This document shows positions 1 through 6,919 of a stretch of DNA of 64,000 nt, piece by piece. Source of the stretch: JAWLBY01 sp041687455 (GTDB taxonomy: Bacteria; Pseudomonadota; Gammaproteobacteria; Xanthomonadales; Xanthomonadaceae); NCBI GenBank assembly GCA_041687455.1, contig JAWLBY010000003.1:124001-188000 (forward strand). The letters are read 5' to 3'. Numbering within the stretch: the stretch's first letter is position 1; each line of letters starts with the position of its first letter. The translations under genes were made by a program, and so were the position numbers. A model generated the notes under the pieces. It had not been told where the DNA came from, searched no databases, and saw nothing but the letters and a program-made list of their open reading frames with translations.

Positions 1-104
1 TGCTCGAGGAACTGCAGCGTCTTGCCGCGGAAGCCGAGTTCCTGCGGCACGTCGCGCAGCAGGCGCGGGGTCAGGCCGATCAGCAACTTGCGGGACGTGC
101 TCAT
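1..104 (-). CDS. Class I glutamine amidotransferase-like (peptidase C26) protein, 5' end only
   Basis: Only the first 34 codons lie in the window; the gene runs off its left edge. The start is the ATG at 104-102. The readable N-terminus contains LLIGLTPRLLRDVP followed by LGFRGKTLQFLE. This resembles the first strand and loop of gamma-glutamyl-GABA hydrolase (PuuD-like, peptidase C26) proteins, which hydrolyse gamma-glutamyl amides in the cytoplasm. The catalytic Cys-His-Glu triad would be outside the window, so activity cannot be judged. The upstream frame (107-281) ends only 2 bases before this start, so the two were probably one operon. The family call rests on a short stretch and is moderately secure. 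Confidence 0.55.
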   Translation of the reverse strand, partial: MSTSRKLLIGLTPRLLRDVPQELGFRGKTLQFLE

Positions 105-106
105 GC

Positions 107-281
107 TCACTCCGGGGCGTCTTCGACGGTCGCGTCGGCCAGCCAGTCGACCACCGCGCGCAGGGCCTCGATTGTGCTCGATCCGGGCGCTCGCCGCGCA
201 TCGAACTCCGCCAGTTGCTGATGTGCGGGTGGATCGGGAATATTCTTCCTCGATCCCGAAGGTCAGTTCGCGATCATCCAT
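107..281 (-). pseudogene. Possible remnant of a carboxylate-amine ligase (YbdK/GCS2-like), internally deleted
   Basis: The ATG at 281-279 opens with MDDRELTFGIEEEY. The FGIEEEY stretch is like the N-terminal substrate-binding strand of the glutamate-cysteine ligase 2 (YbdK) family. After about 15 codons the frame loses this resemblance. A second frame, offset by one base, then reads IPDPPAHQQLAEFDA and later IEALRAVVDWLADAT, and stops with TGA at 109-107. That second part resembles the C-terminal end of the same family. Several hundred residues of the expected catalytic domain are missing between them. The simplest reading is a large internal deletion with a frame change, leaving both ends. 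It could instead be an assembly collapse, or the family resemblance could be accidental. Confidence 0.4.
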
Positions 282-340
282 CGCGCTCGGTCGCGGCGGT
301 GCCGGTGGCACGACTCACGCGCCGTGCAGATCCGGTCGGG

Positions 341-679
341 TCACCGCATCGGGACGGCTTTCTCGGCGGATTTCCGCGCGATCAGCGGCATCAGCATCGG
401 CATCGCCGCGGCGGCCAGGTTCATGCCGCGGACCAGTGTCTCGAGCGGCGACGGCGGCGCATCCGCCGGGGCGGGGGCCGCGGCCGATCGGCGTGCCCGG
501 CGTGCCCACAGGCGACCGAACAGATAGCCGGCTGTCAGACCGCCGAGAACGAGCCGGGTGGGTGTCAGCAGGTCGCGACCGGCGCGCCGGAATGCCGCGG
601 TGTGCGCCTGCAGCCGGTCACGGTCGGCCAGCAGCGTCCGTTCGGCCTGTTCGACGCGTTGCTGTTCGGCCTGCAGCAT
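341..679 (-). CDS. YqjK-like small protein, third gene of a YqjD/E/K-type operon
   Basis: A 112-residue protein. The start is the ATG at 679-677, which shares its A with the TGA stop of the upstream gene (TGATG overlap), so it is translationally coupled. The N-terminal third is a charged helix rich in Gln, Glu and Arg (LQAEQQRVEQAERTLLADRD). It is followed by a Gly-containing hydrophobic stretch (LVLGGLTAGYLFGRLW) and a second hydrophobic stretch (MNLAAAAMPMLMPLIA). Position and layout match the YqjK-type protein that follows YqjD and YqjE in enterobacteria; sequence identity with it is low by eye. It is probably an inner-membrane-associated accessory protein of unknown function. Confidence 0.6.
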   Translation of the reverse strand: MLQAEQQRVEQAERTLLADRDRLQAHTAAFRRAGRDLLTPTRLVLGGLTAGYLFGRLWARRARRSAAAPAPADAPPSPLETLVRGMNLAAAAMPMLMPLIARKSAEKAVPMR

Positions 680-1143
680 CACTGCCAGCCCTCGCGCAGG
701 CGGCCGAGCTGGTGCCGGGTCCGCTCGAACGTGGCCAGTCCGAACAGGCGCCGCGCGCGCCACAGCAGCAGCCCGGTCAGGGCCAGCACCGCGACGGTCG
801 AGACCGCGAGCGCCGCCGCCAACGGCAGCCCGGCGGCAACGAGCAGGCTGGTCGCGGTGGCGAGCAGGTAGAGCAGGCCGACCAGCGCCGCAACCAGCGC
901 CAGCGCGACCATCGCCAGCCCGCGCACCACGGCGCTGCGTGCCAGCGCCGCCTCGGCCGACGCCAGGCGAGCCAGCGAGCCGACCGCCGATTGCGCGGCC
1001 TGCCCAATCTCGCCGCCTTCTCCGATCAGTTGCCGAATCGCCTCGAACAGGCCCGGGGCTGACGCTGCAGCGGCCGGCTCCGTGGCGCCCGCCGGGTCGG
1101 CCGCGGGCGCGTTGGCCGGCAACTCCTGCCGGACGTGGCTCAT
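679..1143 (-). CDS. YqjE-like phage holin family inner-membrane protein
   Basis: A 154-residue protein with an Ala/Pro-rich N-terminal tail of about 30 residues. A helix ending in EAALARSAVVRGLAM leads into two long hydrophobic segments at about residues 72-96 and 100-123. A short basic C-terminal tail follows. This is the layout of the YqjE / Actinobacterial Holin-X (holin superfamily III) family, predicted integral inner-membrane proteins. The start ATG at 1143-1141 overlaps the TGA of the upstream DUF883 gene by four bases (ATGA). The order DUF883 - YqjE - YqjK-like is conserved in many gammaproteobacteria, where the operon is linked to stress and stationary phase. No lysis function is implied despite the family name. 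Confidence 0.75.
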   Translation of the reverse strand: MSHVRQELPANAPAADPAGATEPAAAASAPGLFEAIRQLIGEGGEIGQAAQSAVGSLARLASAEAALARSAVVRGLAMVALALVAALVGLLYLLATATSLLVAAGLPLAAALAVSTVAVLALTGLLLWRARRLFGLATFERTRHQLGRLREGWQ

Positions 1144-1544
1144 TCGTGGCGACCGATCCGCGACAGCAGCACGCCGGCGACCACGGCGATGCCGACCGAC
1201 GCGAGCGGCCGTGCCCGGATCAGGTCTTCAGTGCTCTGCAACAAGCCGCGACCACGCTCGATCGCGGCGTGCAATTGTTCGTCGGCGACACCGCGCGCTT
1301 CCGACGCCGCCACGCGGCTGGACTGGGCCGCTTCGCGCAGTTCGTCGCCGACTGCCCGGCCGCCGCTGCGCAGCTCGCTGCCGGCGACTTCGGCCGCGCT
1401 GCGCGCGGTATTGCCGGCGAGCTGGGCCGCCGTCTTCAGGTGTTCGCCGGCCTCGGACAGCTTGCCGCGAGCGGCGGCGCTGTGCGACGTGCTGCCACCG
1501 GGACCGTGTTCGCCCGGATTCGGGTTGCCGTTGCTGTGGTTCAT
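1140..1544 (-). CDS. DUF883 family protein (YqjD/ElaB-like), C-tail-anchored
   Basis: A 134-residue protein. The start was set at the ATG 1544-1542 because a strong GAGGAGG Shine-Dalgarno (minus strand of 1551-1557) lies 7 bases upstream; the open frame further upstream lacks one. The body is a long amphipathic Ala/Glu/Arg helix (about residues 20-110). One Gly-containing hydrophobic segment near the end (RPLASVGIAVVAGVLLSRIG) carries the family's typical GxxxG-like C-terminal anchor. In E. coli the homologues YqjD and ElaB sit in the inner membrane and bind ribosomes in stationary phase. That is family knowledge and is not shown here. It is the first gene of the three-gene operon 1544-341. 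Confidence 0.8.
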   Translation of the reverse strand: MNHSNGNPNPGEHGPGGSTSHSAAARGKLSEAGEHLKTAAQLAGNTARSAAEVAGSELRSGGRAVGDELREAAQSSRVAASEARGVADEQLHAAIERGRGLLQSTEDLIRARPLASVGIAVVAGVLLSRIGRHE

Positions 1545-1579
1545 GTCGTGCCTCCTCAGTGGATGTCGAAGTTGCGCAG

Positions 1580-1945
1580 TCAGTGGCCGGAGACGGCCCA
1601 TCCATGGGCCGGGTTGACGCTCCATGCCAATCCCCGAGAGCGGGTGTCCGCGTATTCCAGCCGTGCCAGCACCGAGCTCGCCGATGCGATCGCCCGCGCC
1701 AGGTCCTCGTCCGGTCGTCCGGTCATGCCTTCGTCGCGTGCGATCGAGCGCAGTTCCAGATCGGCCTTCCAGTTGCGCAGCAACTGCACCTTTTCCTCCC
1801 AGTCCAGAGCGAGATCGAGCAGCACGTCGCACGGCGCCGCGTAGCAGGTCTCCGGTGCCACCATCGCCTGTGCGATCCGGCGTCGGTCGGCTGCCATCCT
1901 CGGCGGGATCGCACGCACCGCGTCGGCCATCTCGTGCAGATCCAT
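1580..1945 (-). CDS. Uncharacterised 121-residue soluble protein
   Basis: The start is the ATG at 1945-1943, preceded at 5 bases by AGGAGG (minus strand of 1951-1956). The protein begins MDLHEMADAVRAIPPRMAAD and has no signal peptide or membrane segment. It is helical and rich in Arg, Asp and Glu, with Trp-containing stretches (LDLALDWEEKVQLLRNWK) and a middle segment GMTGRPDEDLARAIASA. It lies 35 bases upstream of the DUF883 gene on the same strand, so it may be the first gene of that operon. I do not recognise the family. Confidence 0.6.
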   Translation of the reverse strand: MDLHEMADAVRAIPPRMAADRRRIAQAMVAPETCYAAPCDVLLDLALDWEEKVQLLRNWKADLELRSIARDEGMTGRPDEDLARAIASASSVLARLEYADTRSRGLAWSVNPAHGWAVSGH

Positions 1946-2553
1946 CGCATCCTCCTGTCGGCGCCGATCAGCGCGATCACGGATTGTCGAGCGGAGTCTG
2001 CGAATCGCGTGCCAGCCGTCACGTGTCGTGGTCGGGTCTGCCGGCCCGGGCTCGGCTGCTCGCCACGCCGCCGAATCCGGCGCCCGCCGCCGGCCAGCCG
2101 CGGGCGGGCAGGGTGGCGGCGTCAGTGCGAATTGCATGGGGTGCCGGCAACGATCGTGCGAGCTGCGCGCGGATGGGATCGCCGGCCCTCGCCGTCGTCT
2201 TCGAGATGGACGATGCGCCCTGACCCGGCATCGACCTCGAGCTCGAAGACCTCACCGAACCGGTCGCGCGCCTCGGCGCAACAGGCGTCGTGCGCGCCAC
2301 GCTCGCCGCCAGCATGCCGAGGCCGACCGCCGTGCGCGCCCAGGCCCAGGCGATCGGCGGATTTCCGAACAGCAGGATGTCGTTCTCTCGCATCTGCGAC
2401 GAACACGCACGATCCGCCGCATCGTTGTCCGAGTCGAAATTGCGTAGCGGCTGCGTGTCGTCCGGCAGACCGGCGGCGCAGGTCGTCCGTTTAGTCGAGA
2501 CTCAGCCGCGTCCGGCAAGCATCGCTGGGAAGCCTTCGCATCAGGACCACGAC
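1946..2553. other. 608-bp divergent intergenic region
   Basis: This stretch separates the minus-strand YqjD-type operon from the plus-strand BON lipoprotein gene and should contain promoters for both. I cannot point to convincing -35/-10 pairs. The only coding-like signal is on the minus strand at 2122-2393 and is listed separately as a possible broken gene. Base composition is as GC-rich as the flanks. Confidence 0.4.
2122..2393 (-). pseudogene. Possible frameshifted small membrane or periplasmic protein gene
   Basis: One minus-strand frame begins at the ATG 2393-2391 with MRENDILLFGNPPIAWAWAR and a hydrophobic run (TAVGLGMLAASVA). After about 40 codons it turns into low-complexity Ser/Arg. 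A different frame over the second half reads CCAEARDRFGEVFELEVDAG and RIVHLEDDGEG, which looks like a real beta-strand-containing segment, and stops at 2122. One frameshift near 2275-2290 would join them into a protein of roughly 90 residues. No ribosome binding site is obvious, so this is a weak call. It may be a remnant, a sequencing error or chance. Confidence 0.25.
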
Positions 2554-2925
2554 ATGCACGCGTCCACTGCGTTCGTTCGCTGTGCGCTGCCGCTCACCGT
2601 GATGGTTTCCGTCGGCGGCTGCCAGACCGTCGAGCTGCTGAAACTGGCAGCCCAGGAACAGCAATATCGCAACGACCGGCAGCTCGAGGCAAAGATCCGC
2701 GGCGCGCTGCTCGCCGATCCGCTGCTGCGCCACGCAGCGATCGATGTCGACGTGTTCCTGATGCAGGTCGTGCTGCACGGCGATGTCAGCGAGACGCAGC
2801 GCGCCCGTGCGCTGGCGCTGGCCGGGCGCTTCGGCGAGGCGGCGCGGATCGACAGCCGGCCGGGCCCTGCAACCGCGCTGGTGCGAATCGCGGACGACGG
2901 CGATGACATCGACGGCGCGTTCTGA
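2554..2925 (+). CDS. BON-domain lipoprotein (OsmY-like)
   Basis: A 123-residue protein. The ATG at 2554 is preceded by AGGA at 2544-2547. The N-terminus is a signal sequence ending in a plausible lipobox (VSVGGC, Cys about residue 23), so it is probably an outer-membrane-attached periplasmic lipoprotein. Residues 35-100 fit one BON domain: a helix QLEAKIRGALLADPLLRHAA, then strand DVDVFLMQVVLHGDVS, then the second helix TQRARALALAGRFG. BON domains are thought to bind phospholipid and often protect the envelope under osmotic stress. Known homologues of this size are periplasmic. It is separated by 199 bp from the next plus-strand gene. Confidence 0.7.
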   Translation: MHASTAFVRCALPLTVMVSVGGCQTVELLKLAAQEQQYRNDRQLEAKIRGALLADPLLRHAAIDVDVFLMQVVLHGDVSETQRARALALAGRFGEAARIDSRPGPATALVRIADDGDDIDGAF

Positions 2926-3124
2926 GCAGGTCGCGCGGTGCAGCCGGCCAGCCGTCGACCGCGCGGCCGTCAGCGGGCTGCTTGCAGGTCGACGTCATCG
3001 GCTGCGGCCGGCATCGAGGCGCTGGCTGTGCCGGGTCTGGCCGCAGGTGCACGATCTCGCGACGCCGCCGCTCGCGCGCGGCCCGCACTGGATGCCATTC
3101 GGTGACTCGCTGGCGTCGTCGGCG

Positions 3125-4273
3125 ATGTCGATCGGCGCCATGCTGTTGCTGACGATGCTGTTGGCCGCCTGCGGATTGCCGCGGCTTGATCGCGTCGTGA
3201 TCGCGCCGCCGCGCCCGGGCAAGGCGATGGCGCTGGAGCAGATCGCGTTGCCGCCGGGGTTCTCGATCGAGCTGCTCAGCGATCAGGTGCCGAGCGCGCG
3301 ATCGATGACGTTCGGCGATCGCGGTACGCTGTTCGTCGGCAGCAAGGATGCGGGCACGGTCTACGCGCTCGTCTACCGCGTCGGCGCACAGTCGACGCCG
3401 CTGGTGGTCGCGAGCGGGCTGGACGGGCCGCATGGCGTCGCGTTCCGCGACGGCGCGCTGTATGTCGCCGAAACCGGGCGGATCCTGCGCTTCGACGGCA
3501 TCGAGACGCGACTGCGCGAGCCGCCTCCGGCGGTGCCGGTCGCCGAGCTGCCGCGCTACAAGCATCACGGACTGCGACCGCTGCGGTTCGGCCCGGACGG
3601 TGCGCTGTATTTTGCTGTCGGTGCGCCGTGCAACATCTGCCTGCCGGAACCCGGGTATGCCTCGCTGTACCGGTTGCCGATCGGTCAGCACGGCGCCGCA
3701 CCGCAGCGGATCGCGACCGGCGTCCGCAATTCGGTCGGGCTCGATTTCGACCCGCAGTCCGGCGAACTCTGGTTCACCGACAACGGCCGCGATCTGCTCG
3801 GTTCGGCCGCGCCGGCCGACGAACTGAACCGGCTGGCAGCCGATGGCGCGCATTTCGGCTATCCGTACTGCCATGCCGGCGAGCTGCAGGATCCGGAATT
3901 CGGCATGCGCAGCCGCTGCGAGCGCTTCGTCGCGCCGGCGCAGCCGCTCGATTCGCACGTCGCGGCACTCGGCATGCGTTTCTACACCGGACAGATGTTC
4001 CCGATCGAATATCGCGGACGGATCTTCATCGCCGAGCACGGTTCGTGGAACCGGCGGCCGCGGCTCGGCTACCGGATCACCGAGGTCGAGGTGCAGGATG
4101 GCCGGGCGGTCGGCTACCGGCCGTTCGCGACCGGCTGGATGCAGGGCGACCGGGTCTGGGGCCGGCCGGTCGATGTCGAGGTCGCACCGGATGGTGCATT
4201 GCTGGTGTCGGACGACAGCCAGGGCGCGATCTATCGGATCAGCTACGACCGCGCCCGGCTGTCGTTGCATTGA
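3125..4273 (+). CDS. Sorbosone dehydrogenase-like (PQQ-type beta-propeller) lipoprotein
   Basis: A 382-residue protein from the chosen ATG at 3125, which gives a signal peptide with lipobox LLAAC (Cys about residue 16). An in-frame ATG at 3092 is the alternative; neither has a good ribosome binding site. The mature part is a six-bladed beta-propeller of the glucose/sorbosone dehydrogenase type, with LPPGFSIELLSD, SGLDGPHGVAFRDGALYVAE, YKHHGLRPLRFGPDGALYF, IATGVRNSVGLDFDP, ELWFTDNGRD and IAEHGSWNR. The conserved GPHG, RN, TDNGRD and EHGSWN motifs match family members thought to oxidise sugars or aldehydes in the periplasm with PQQ. No pqq gene is in the window and the substrate is unknown. Confidence 0.75.
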   Translation: MSIGAMLLLTMLLAACGLPRLDRVVIAPPRPGKAMALEQIALPPGFSIELLSDQVPSARSMTFGDRGTLFVGSKDAGTVYALVYRVGAQSTPLVVASGLDGPHGVAFRDGALYVAETGRILRFDGIETRLREPPPAVPVAELPRYKHHGLRPLRFGPDGALYFAVGAPCNICLPEPGYASLYRLPIGQHGAAPQRIATGVRNSVGLDFDPQSGELWFTDNGRDLLGSAAPADELNRLAADGAHFGYPYCHAGELQDPEFGMRSRCERFVAPAQPLDSHVAALGMRFYTGQMFPIEYRGRIFIAEHGSWNRRPRLGYRITEVEVQDGRAVGYRPFATGWMQGDRVWGRPVDVEVAPDGALLVSDDSQGAIYRISYDRARLSLH

Positions 4274-4357
4274 CTGCGCGACGCAGCGACGGATTTCCCG
4301 CACTCGCGCGTTGGACCTTGCACGGAGGCGGTCCGCCTCGATTGCAAGGAGACACCC

Positions 4358-4819
4358 ATGAGCGTCATCGATACCGGTCGGCCGCTGGCCGCGCTGCTCG
4401 CGTTGCTGGTGCTTGCACCGCTGACCAGCCAGGCCGAACCGGGTCCGGGCATGCACGGGCCCGGCAAGCGCGGAGGACACTCGATGCTGGCCGGCGCGGA
4501 CAGCGACGGCGACGGCATGATCAGTCGCGACGAAGCTCGGCAGGCCCATCAGTCGCGGCTGGCGCAGATCGACGCCAATGGCGACGGCGTGATCGGCTTC
4601 GACGAGATGCAGGCGTTCCGGCAGGCCGAACGCGAGCAGCGCCAGCGGGCGCATTTCGCCCGGCTCGACGCCGATGGTGACGGCAAGGTCACCGTCGCCG
4701 AACTCGACGCGATGGCCGAACAGCGCTTCGCCCGCATGGACCGCAACGGCGACGGGCTGATCAGCGCCGACGAGCGGCGCGGTCAGCGCAAGCAAGGCCA
4801 GCGGCGGATGCGCGACTGA
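4358..4819 (+). CDS. Secreted four-EF-hand calcium-binding protein
   Basis: A 153-residue protein. The ATG at 4358 has AAGGAG a few bases upstream. A signal peptide (hydrophobic core LLALLVLAPLTSQA) is followed by a Gly/His-rich linker. Four canonical EF-hand loops follow: DSDGDGMISRDE, DANGDGVIGFDE, DADGDGKVTVAE and DRNGDGLISADE, all with Asp at positions 1, 3 and 5 and an acidic residue at 12. The region between loops 2 and 3 is Glu/Gln/Arg-rich. It likely binds calcium in the periplasm. It lies 90 bp upstream of a sigma factor gene on the same strand, and such proteins often accompany ECF sigma / CpxP-like operons, but the link is inferred from position. Confidence 0.85.
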   Translation: MSVIDTGRPLAALLALLVLAPLTSQAEPGPGMHGPGKRGGHSMLAGADSDGDGMISRDEARQAHQSRLAQIDANGDGVIGFDEMQAFRQAEREQRQRAHFARLDADGDGKVTVAELDAMAEQRFARMDRNGDGLISADERRGQRKQGQRRMRD

Positions 4820-4909
4820 ATGGCCTCGGTCGATGGTTGGCCGCGGTGCCCGGTCGGTGCGATGCTGGTCCGAATCGACACCGGCAGGTGAGGTCGAGGG
4901 AAACGATCG

Positions 4910-5488
4910 ATGGCGGCCGATCAGGTCCACAGCGACGAACTCGATCCGGACCTGCCGGACATGCAGGCCGCCGCCGCCGGCGATGCGGCGGCCTGCCGGC
5001 GCCTGGTCGATCGTCACCTGCGGCGTCTGCACGCCTACGCGGCACGGATGCTCGACGACCCCAGCGAAGCCGAGGACGCCTGCCAGGAAGCCTTTCTCGG
5101 CCTCTGGCAGCAGGCACCGCGCTGGGAGCCGGGGCGGGCGAAGATCGCGACCTGGCTGTATCGCGTCGTCATCAACGGCTGTCGCGACCGGCTGCGGCAG
5201 CGGCGGCCGATCGAACCGGTCGAACGGATCGATGCCGAAGCCGCCGGCGACGCCGAGCATCCCGCCAGCCGGCATGAGCAGGACGAGCGTCGACGCCATC
5301 TGCATGCGCTGGTCGACGGCTTGCCCGAACGGCAACGCGAGGCGCTGCTGTTGTTCCATCTCGAGGGCCACAGCCAGGCTGAGACTGCGGCGATACTGCA
5401 GATCTCGGTCGATGCGCTGGAATCGTTGCTGGCACGCGCGCGGCGCAGCCTGCGGGCGCAGGTCGGCACGGACGGAGAAACCGGATGA
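4910..5488 (+). CDS. ECF RNA polymerase sigma factor
   Basis: A 192-residue protein with both sigma-70 regions expected of group 4 sigma factors. Region 2, about residues 25-95, contains LDDPSEAEDACQEAFLGLW and IATWLYRVVINGCRDRLRQR. Region 4, about 128-185, contains LPERQREALLLFHLEGHSQ and AAILQISVDALESLLARARR, an intact helix-turn-helix. It is the first gene of a tight operon: its TGA overlaps the ATG of the next gene (ATGA). The two downstream genes encode a membrane-anchored anti-sigma-like protein and a CpxP-like periplasmic protein. The operon therefore probably senses an envelope or metal signal. Confidence 0.9.
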   Translation: MAADQVHSDELDPDLPDMQAAAAGDAAACRRLVDRHLRRLHAYAARMLDDPSEAEDACQEAFLGLWQQAPRWEPGRAKIATWLYRVVINGCRDRLRQRRPIEPVERIDAEAAGDAEHPASRHEQDERRRHLHALVDGLPERQREALLLFHLEGHSQAETAAILQISVDALESLLARARRSLRAQVGTDGETG

Positions 5489-5913
5489 CTGAACGATCGA
5501 TCACTGAGCAGCGCTTCGCCGAGCTGGCGGACAGCTACGGCGGCGACCTGCAGCGCTGGCCGGCGGCCGAGCGCGCCGCGGCGCGACAGTTGCTCGACAG
5601 CTCGCCTTCGGCGCAGCGCGTGCTGCAACACGCCGCCGCGCTCGACGCCACGCTGCACGCGCTGCCTGCACCACCGCCGCCTTCGGCGCGTCTGCGGACG
5701 CGACTGCTCGCCGCCGCGCCGCAGCCGCGGGTCAGTCTGCTGCGGAGCCTGTGGGCCGAACTCGGCGGCCTGCGCTATGCCGGGCCGGCATTTGCTGCCA
5801 GCCTGACGCTCGGCATCATGCTGGCGGTCTGGCAAACCGGTATCGACGAACCTGCCGACGCCGAGCTGGCGATCGTGCTGGACGAGTCCGACTATCAGGA
5901 CTGGCTGCCATGA
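5485..5913 (+). CDS. Putative membrane-anchored anti-sigma factor
   Basis: A 142-residue protein that starts inside the stop of the sigma factor gene. The N-terminal half is cytoplasmic and includes FAELADSYGGDLQRWPAAE, a motif common in small proteins encoded beside ECF sigma genes. It is followed by a Pro-rich linker, one membrane segment at about residues 96-115 (YAGPAFAASLTLGIMLAVW) and a short acidic periplasmic tail. That single-pass layout, and its position between a sigma factor and a periplasmic sensor-like gene, suggest it holds the sigma factor at the membrane. No zinc-binding ZAS motif (HxxxCxxC) is present, so the anti-sigma role is inferred from context. Confidence 0.6.
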   Translation: MTERSITEQRFAELADSYGGDLQRWPAAERAAARQLLDSSPSAQRVLQHAAALDATLHALPAPPPPSARLRTRLLAAAPQPRVSLLRSLWAELGGLRYAGPAFAASLTLGIMLAVWQTGIDEPADAELAIVLDESDYQDWLP

Positions 5914-6470
5914 CCACGCCCGCGCCCCGCCGCACGCTGCGCTGGATCCTGCTCGGATCGCTCGGACTGAACGTCGCGCTGGCCGCCGCGCTGGTCGCGC
6001 CCGGGCTCGGCCTGGTCGACGAGCCCGATCGACAGCGCTACACGCCGAACGCGTTCACGCCGATGAGCCTGCGGCGCGTGCTGACCGCCGAGCAGCGCGA
6101 GCAGCTCCGGCCGTTGTGGCACCAGCATCGACCGGAGGTCCGCAACGCGATTCGCGAGGCGCGGCAGGCGCGGCGCAGCCTGCTGGACGCGTTGCGTGCC
6201 GACGAGCTCGATCGGCCAACGCTCGAGCGCGCGCTGGCCGACTCGCGCGCGCATGACCTGCTGATGGTCGAGGCCGGCCATCGGATGCTGCTCGACGCGC
6301 TGCTGCAGCTCGGTCCGGAGCAGCGCCGCACGCTCGCCGACCAGCTCGAAGTTCGCCAGCGACGGCCGGAACGCTCCGATCGCGACCGCGACAGGCGCGA
6401 CGATGCCCGGCGGAACGCGCGCGACCGGCACCCTGGCATCGATCCACGAACCGAGCGCAACGGCGGTTGA
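5910..6470 (+). CDS. Periplasmic heavy-metal sensor / CpxP-like (Spy/ZraP superfamily) protein
   Basis: A 186-residue protein that starts in the stop codon of the preceding gene (ATGA). An N-terminal membrane anchor (WILLGSLGLNVALAAALVA, about residues 12-30) is followed by a long helical domain. It carries the LTAEQREQLRPLW pattern typical of the LTxxQ family of periplasmic chaperone-like sensors. Further helices contain REARQARRSLLDALRADELD and RRTLADQLEVRQRRP. The C-terminus is an unusually basic, Arg/Asp-rich disordered tail of about 35 residues. It probably works with the sigma and anti-sigma genes upstream in envelope or metal stress sensing; the metal is unknown. Confidence 0.7.
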   Translation: MTTPAPRRTLRWILLGSLGLNVALAAALVAPGLGLVDEPDRQRYTPNAFTPMSLRRVLTAEQREQLRPLWHQHRPEVRNAIREARQARRSLLDALRADELDRPTLERALADSRAHDLLMVEAGHRMLLDALLQLGPEQRRTLADQLEVRQRRPERSDRDRDRRDDARRNARDRHPGIDPRTERNGG

Positions 6471-6539
6471 TCGGAGCGCCGGCCGCTGCCGGTGAGGTGA
6501 TGGTGACGTGAGCTGACGTCGTCCGCGACATGACCCGCC

Positions 6540-6795
6540 GTCATCCCGGCGAACGCCCACTGCCGTCCAGGGAACATGCCTGGCGGCAATCTCGCAAGAA
6601 CGTCACTCAGAACAGGCCGGCCTGCGGCCGCGCCGGGATCCAATCTCTTTTGGGAGCAAATCGAGCGAAAAGCAACATGGCCCCGGCGTTCGCCGGGATG
6701 ACGAGCAAGTGCATCGCGCAATCGCGTCGCCGGTCGCCATCGCGCCAACAGGCACTCGATCCATCGCCGGTCATCCCGGCGAACGCCGGGATCCA
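6540..6795. repeat. Three copies of a REP-type palindrome in the 6471-6919 intergenic region
   Basis: The palindromic core GTCATCCCGGCGAACGCC occurs at 6540-6557. The same core with its full hairpin arm occurs at 6770-6795, where GAACGCCGGGATCCA completes the palindrome. An inverted copy, CCCGGCGTTCGCCGGGATGAC, is at 6682-6702. The arms pair through CCCGGCG/CGCCGGG. Repeats of this sequence are scattered through many proteobacterial genomes as extragenic palindromes. The rest of the 449-bp gap between convergent genes shows no coding signal apart from the terminator at 6871-6892. Confidence 0.8.
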
Positions 6796-6870
6796 TCTTG
6801 GTGCTCATTTCGCAGTTAACCGGGATCACGCCTGTTCGAAGAGGGGGGCGGGCCGCGGTCACAAATGAAA

Positions 6871-6892
6871 CGGGCGGCCCGAGGGCCGCCCG
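6871..6892 (-). terminator. Hairpin terminator of the M13 peptidase gene
   Basis: A perfect 9-bp GC stem (CGGGCGGCC / GGCCGCCCG) with a 4-base loop lies 28 bases past the stop codon at 6920. On the minus strand it is followed by a short T-rich run (TTTCATTTGT), consistent with rho-independent termination. Confidence 0.7.
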
Positions 6893-6919
6893 TGCTCACC
6901 CACGTTCAGGTGGTGGCGG

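Noticed and set aside
679..1143. Prophage holin
   Set aside because: The phage-holin family name applies, but the DUF883-YqjE-YqjK order is a chromosomal stress operon and no phage gene is nearby.
2786..5371. A long minus-strand open frame opposite the sorbosone-dehydrogenase-like, EF-hand and sigma factor genes
   Set aside because: Three convincing plus-strand genes occupy the same DNA, and the frame is low in complexity with no motifs.
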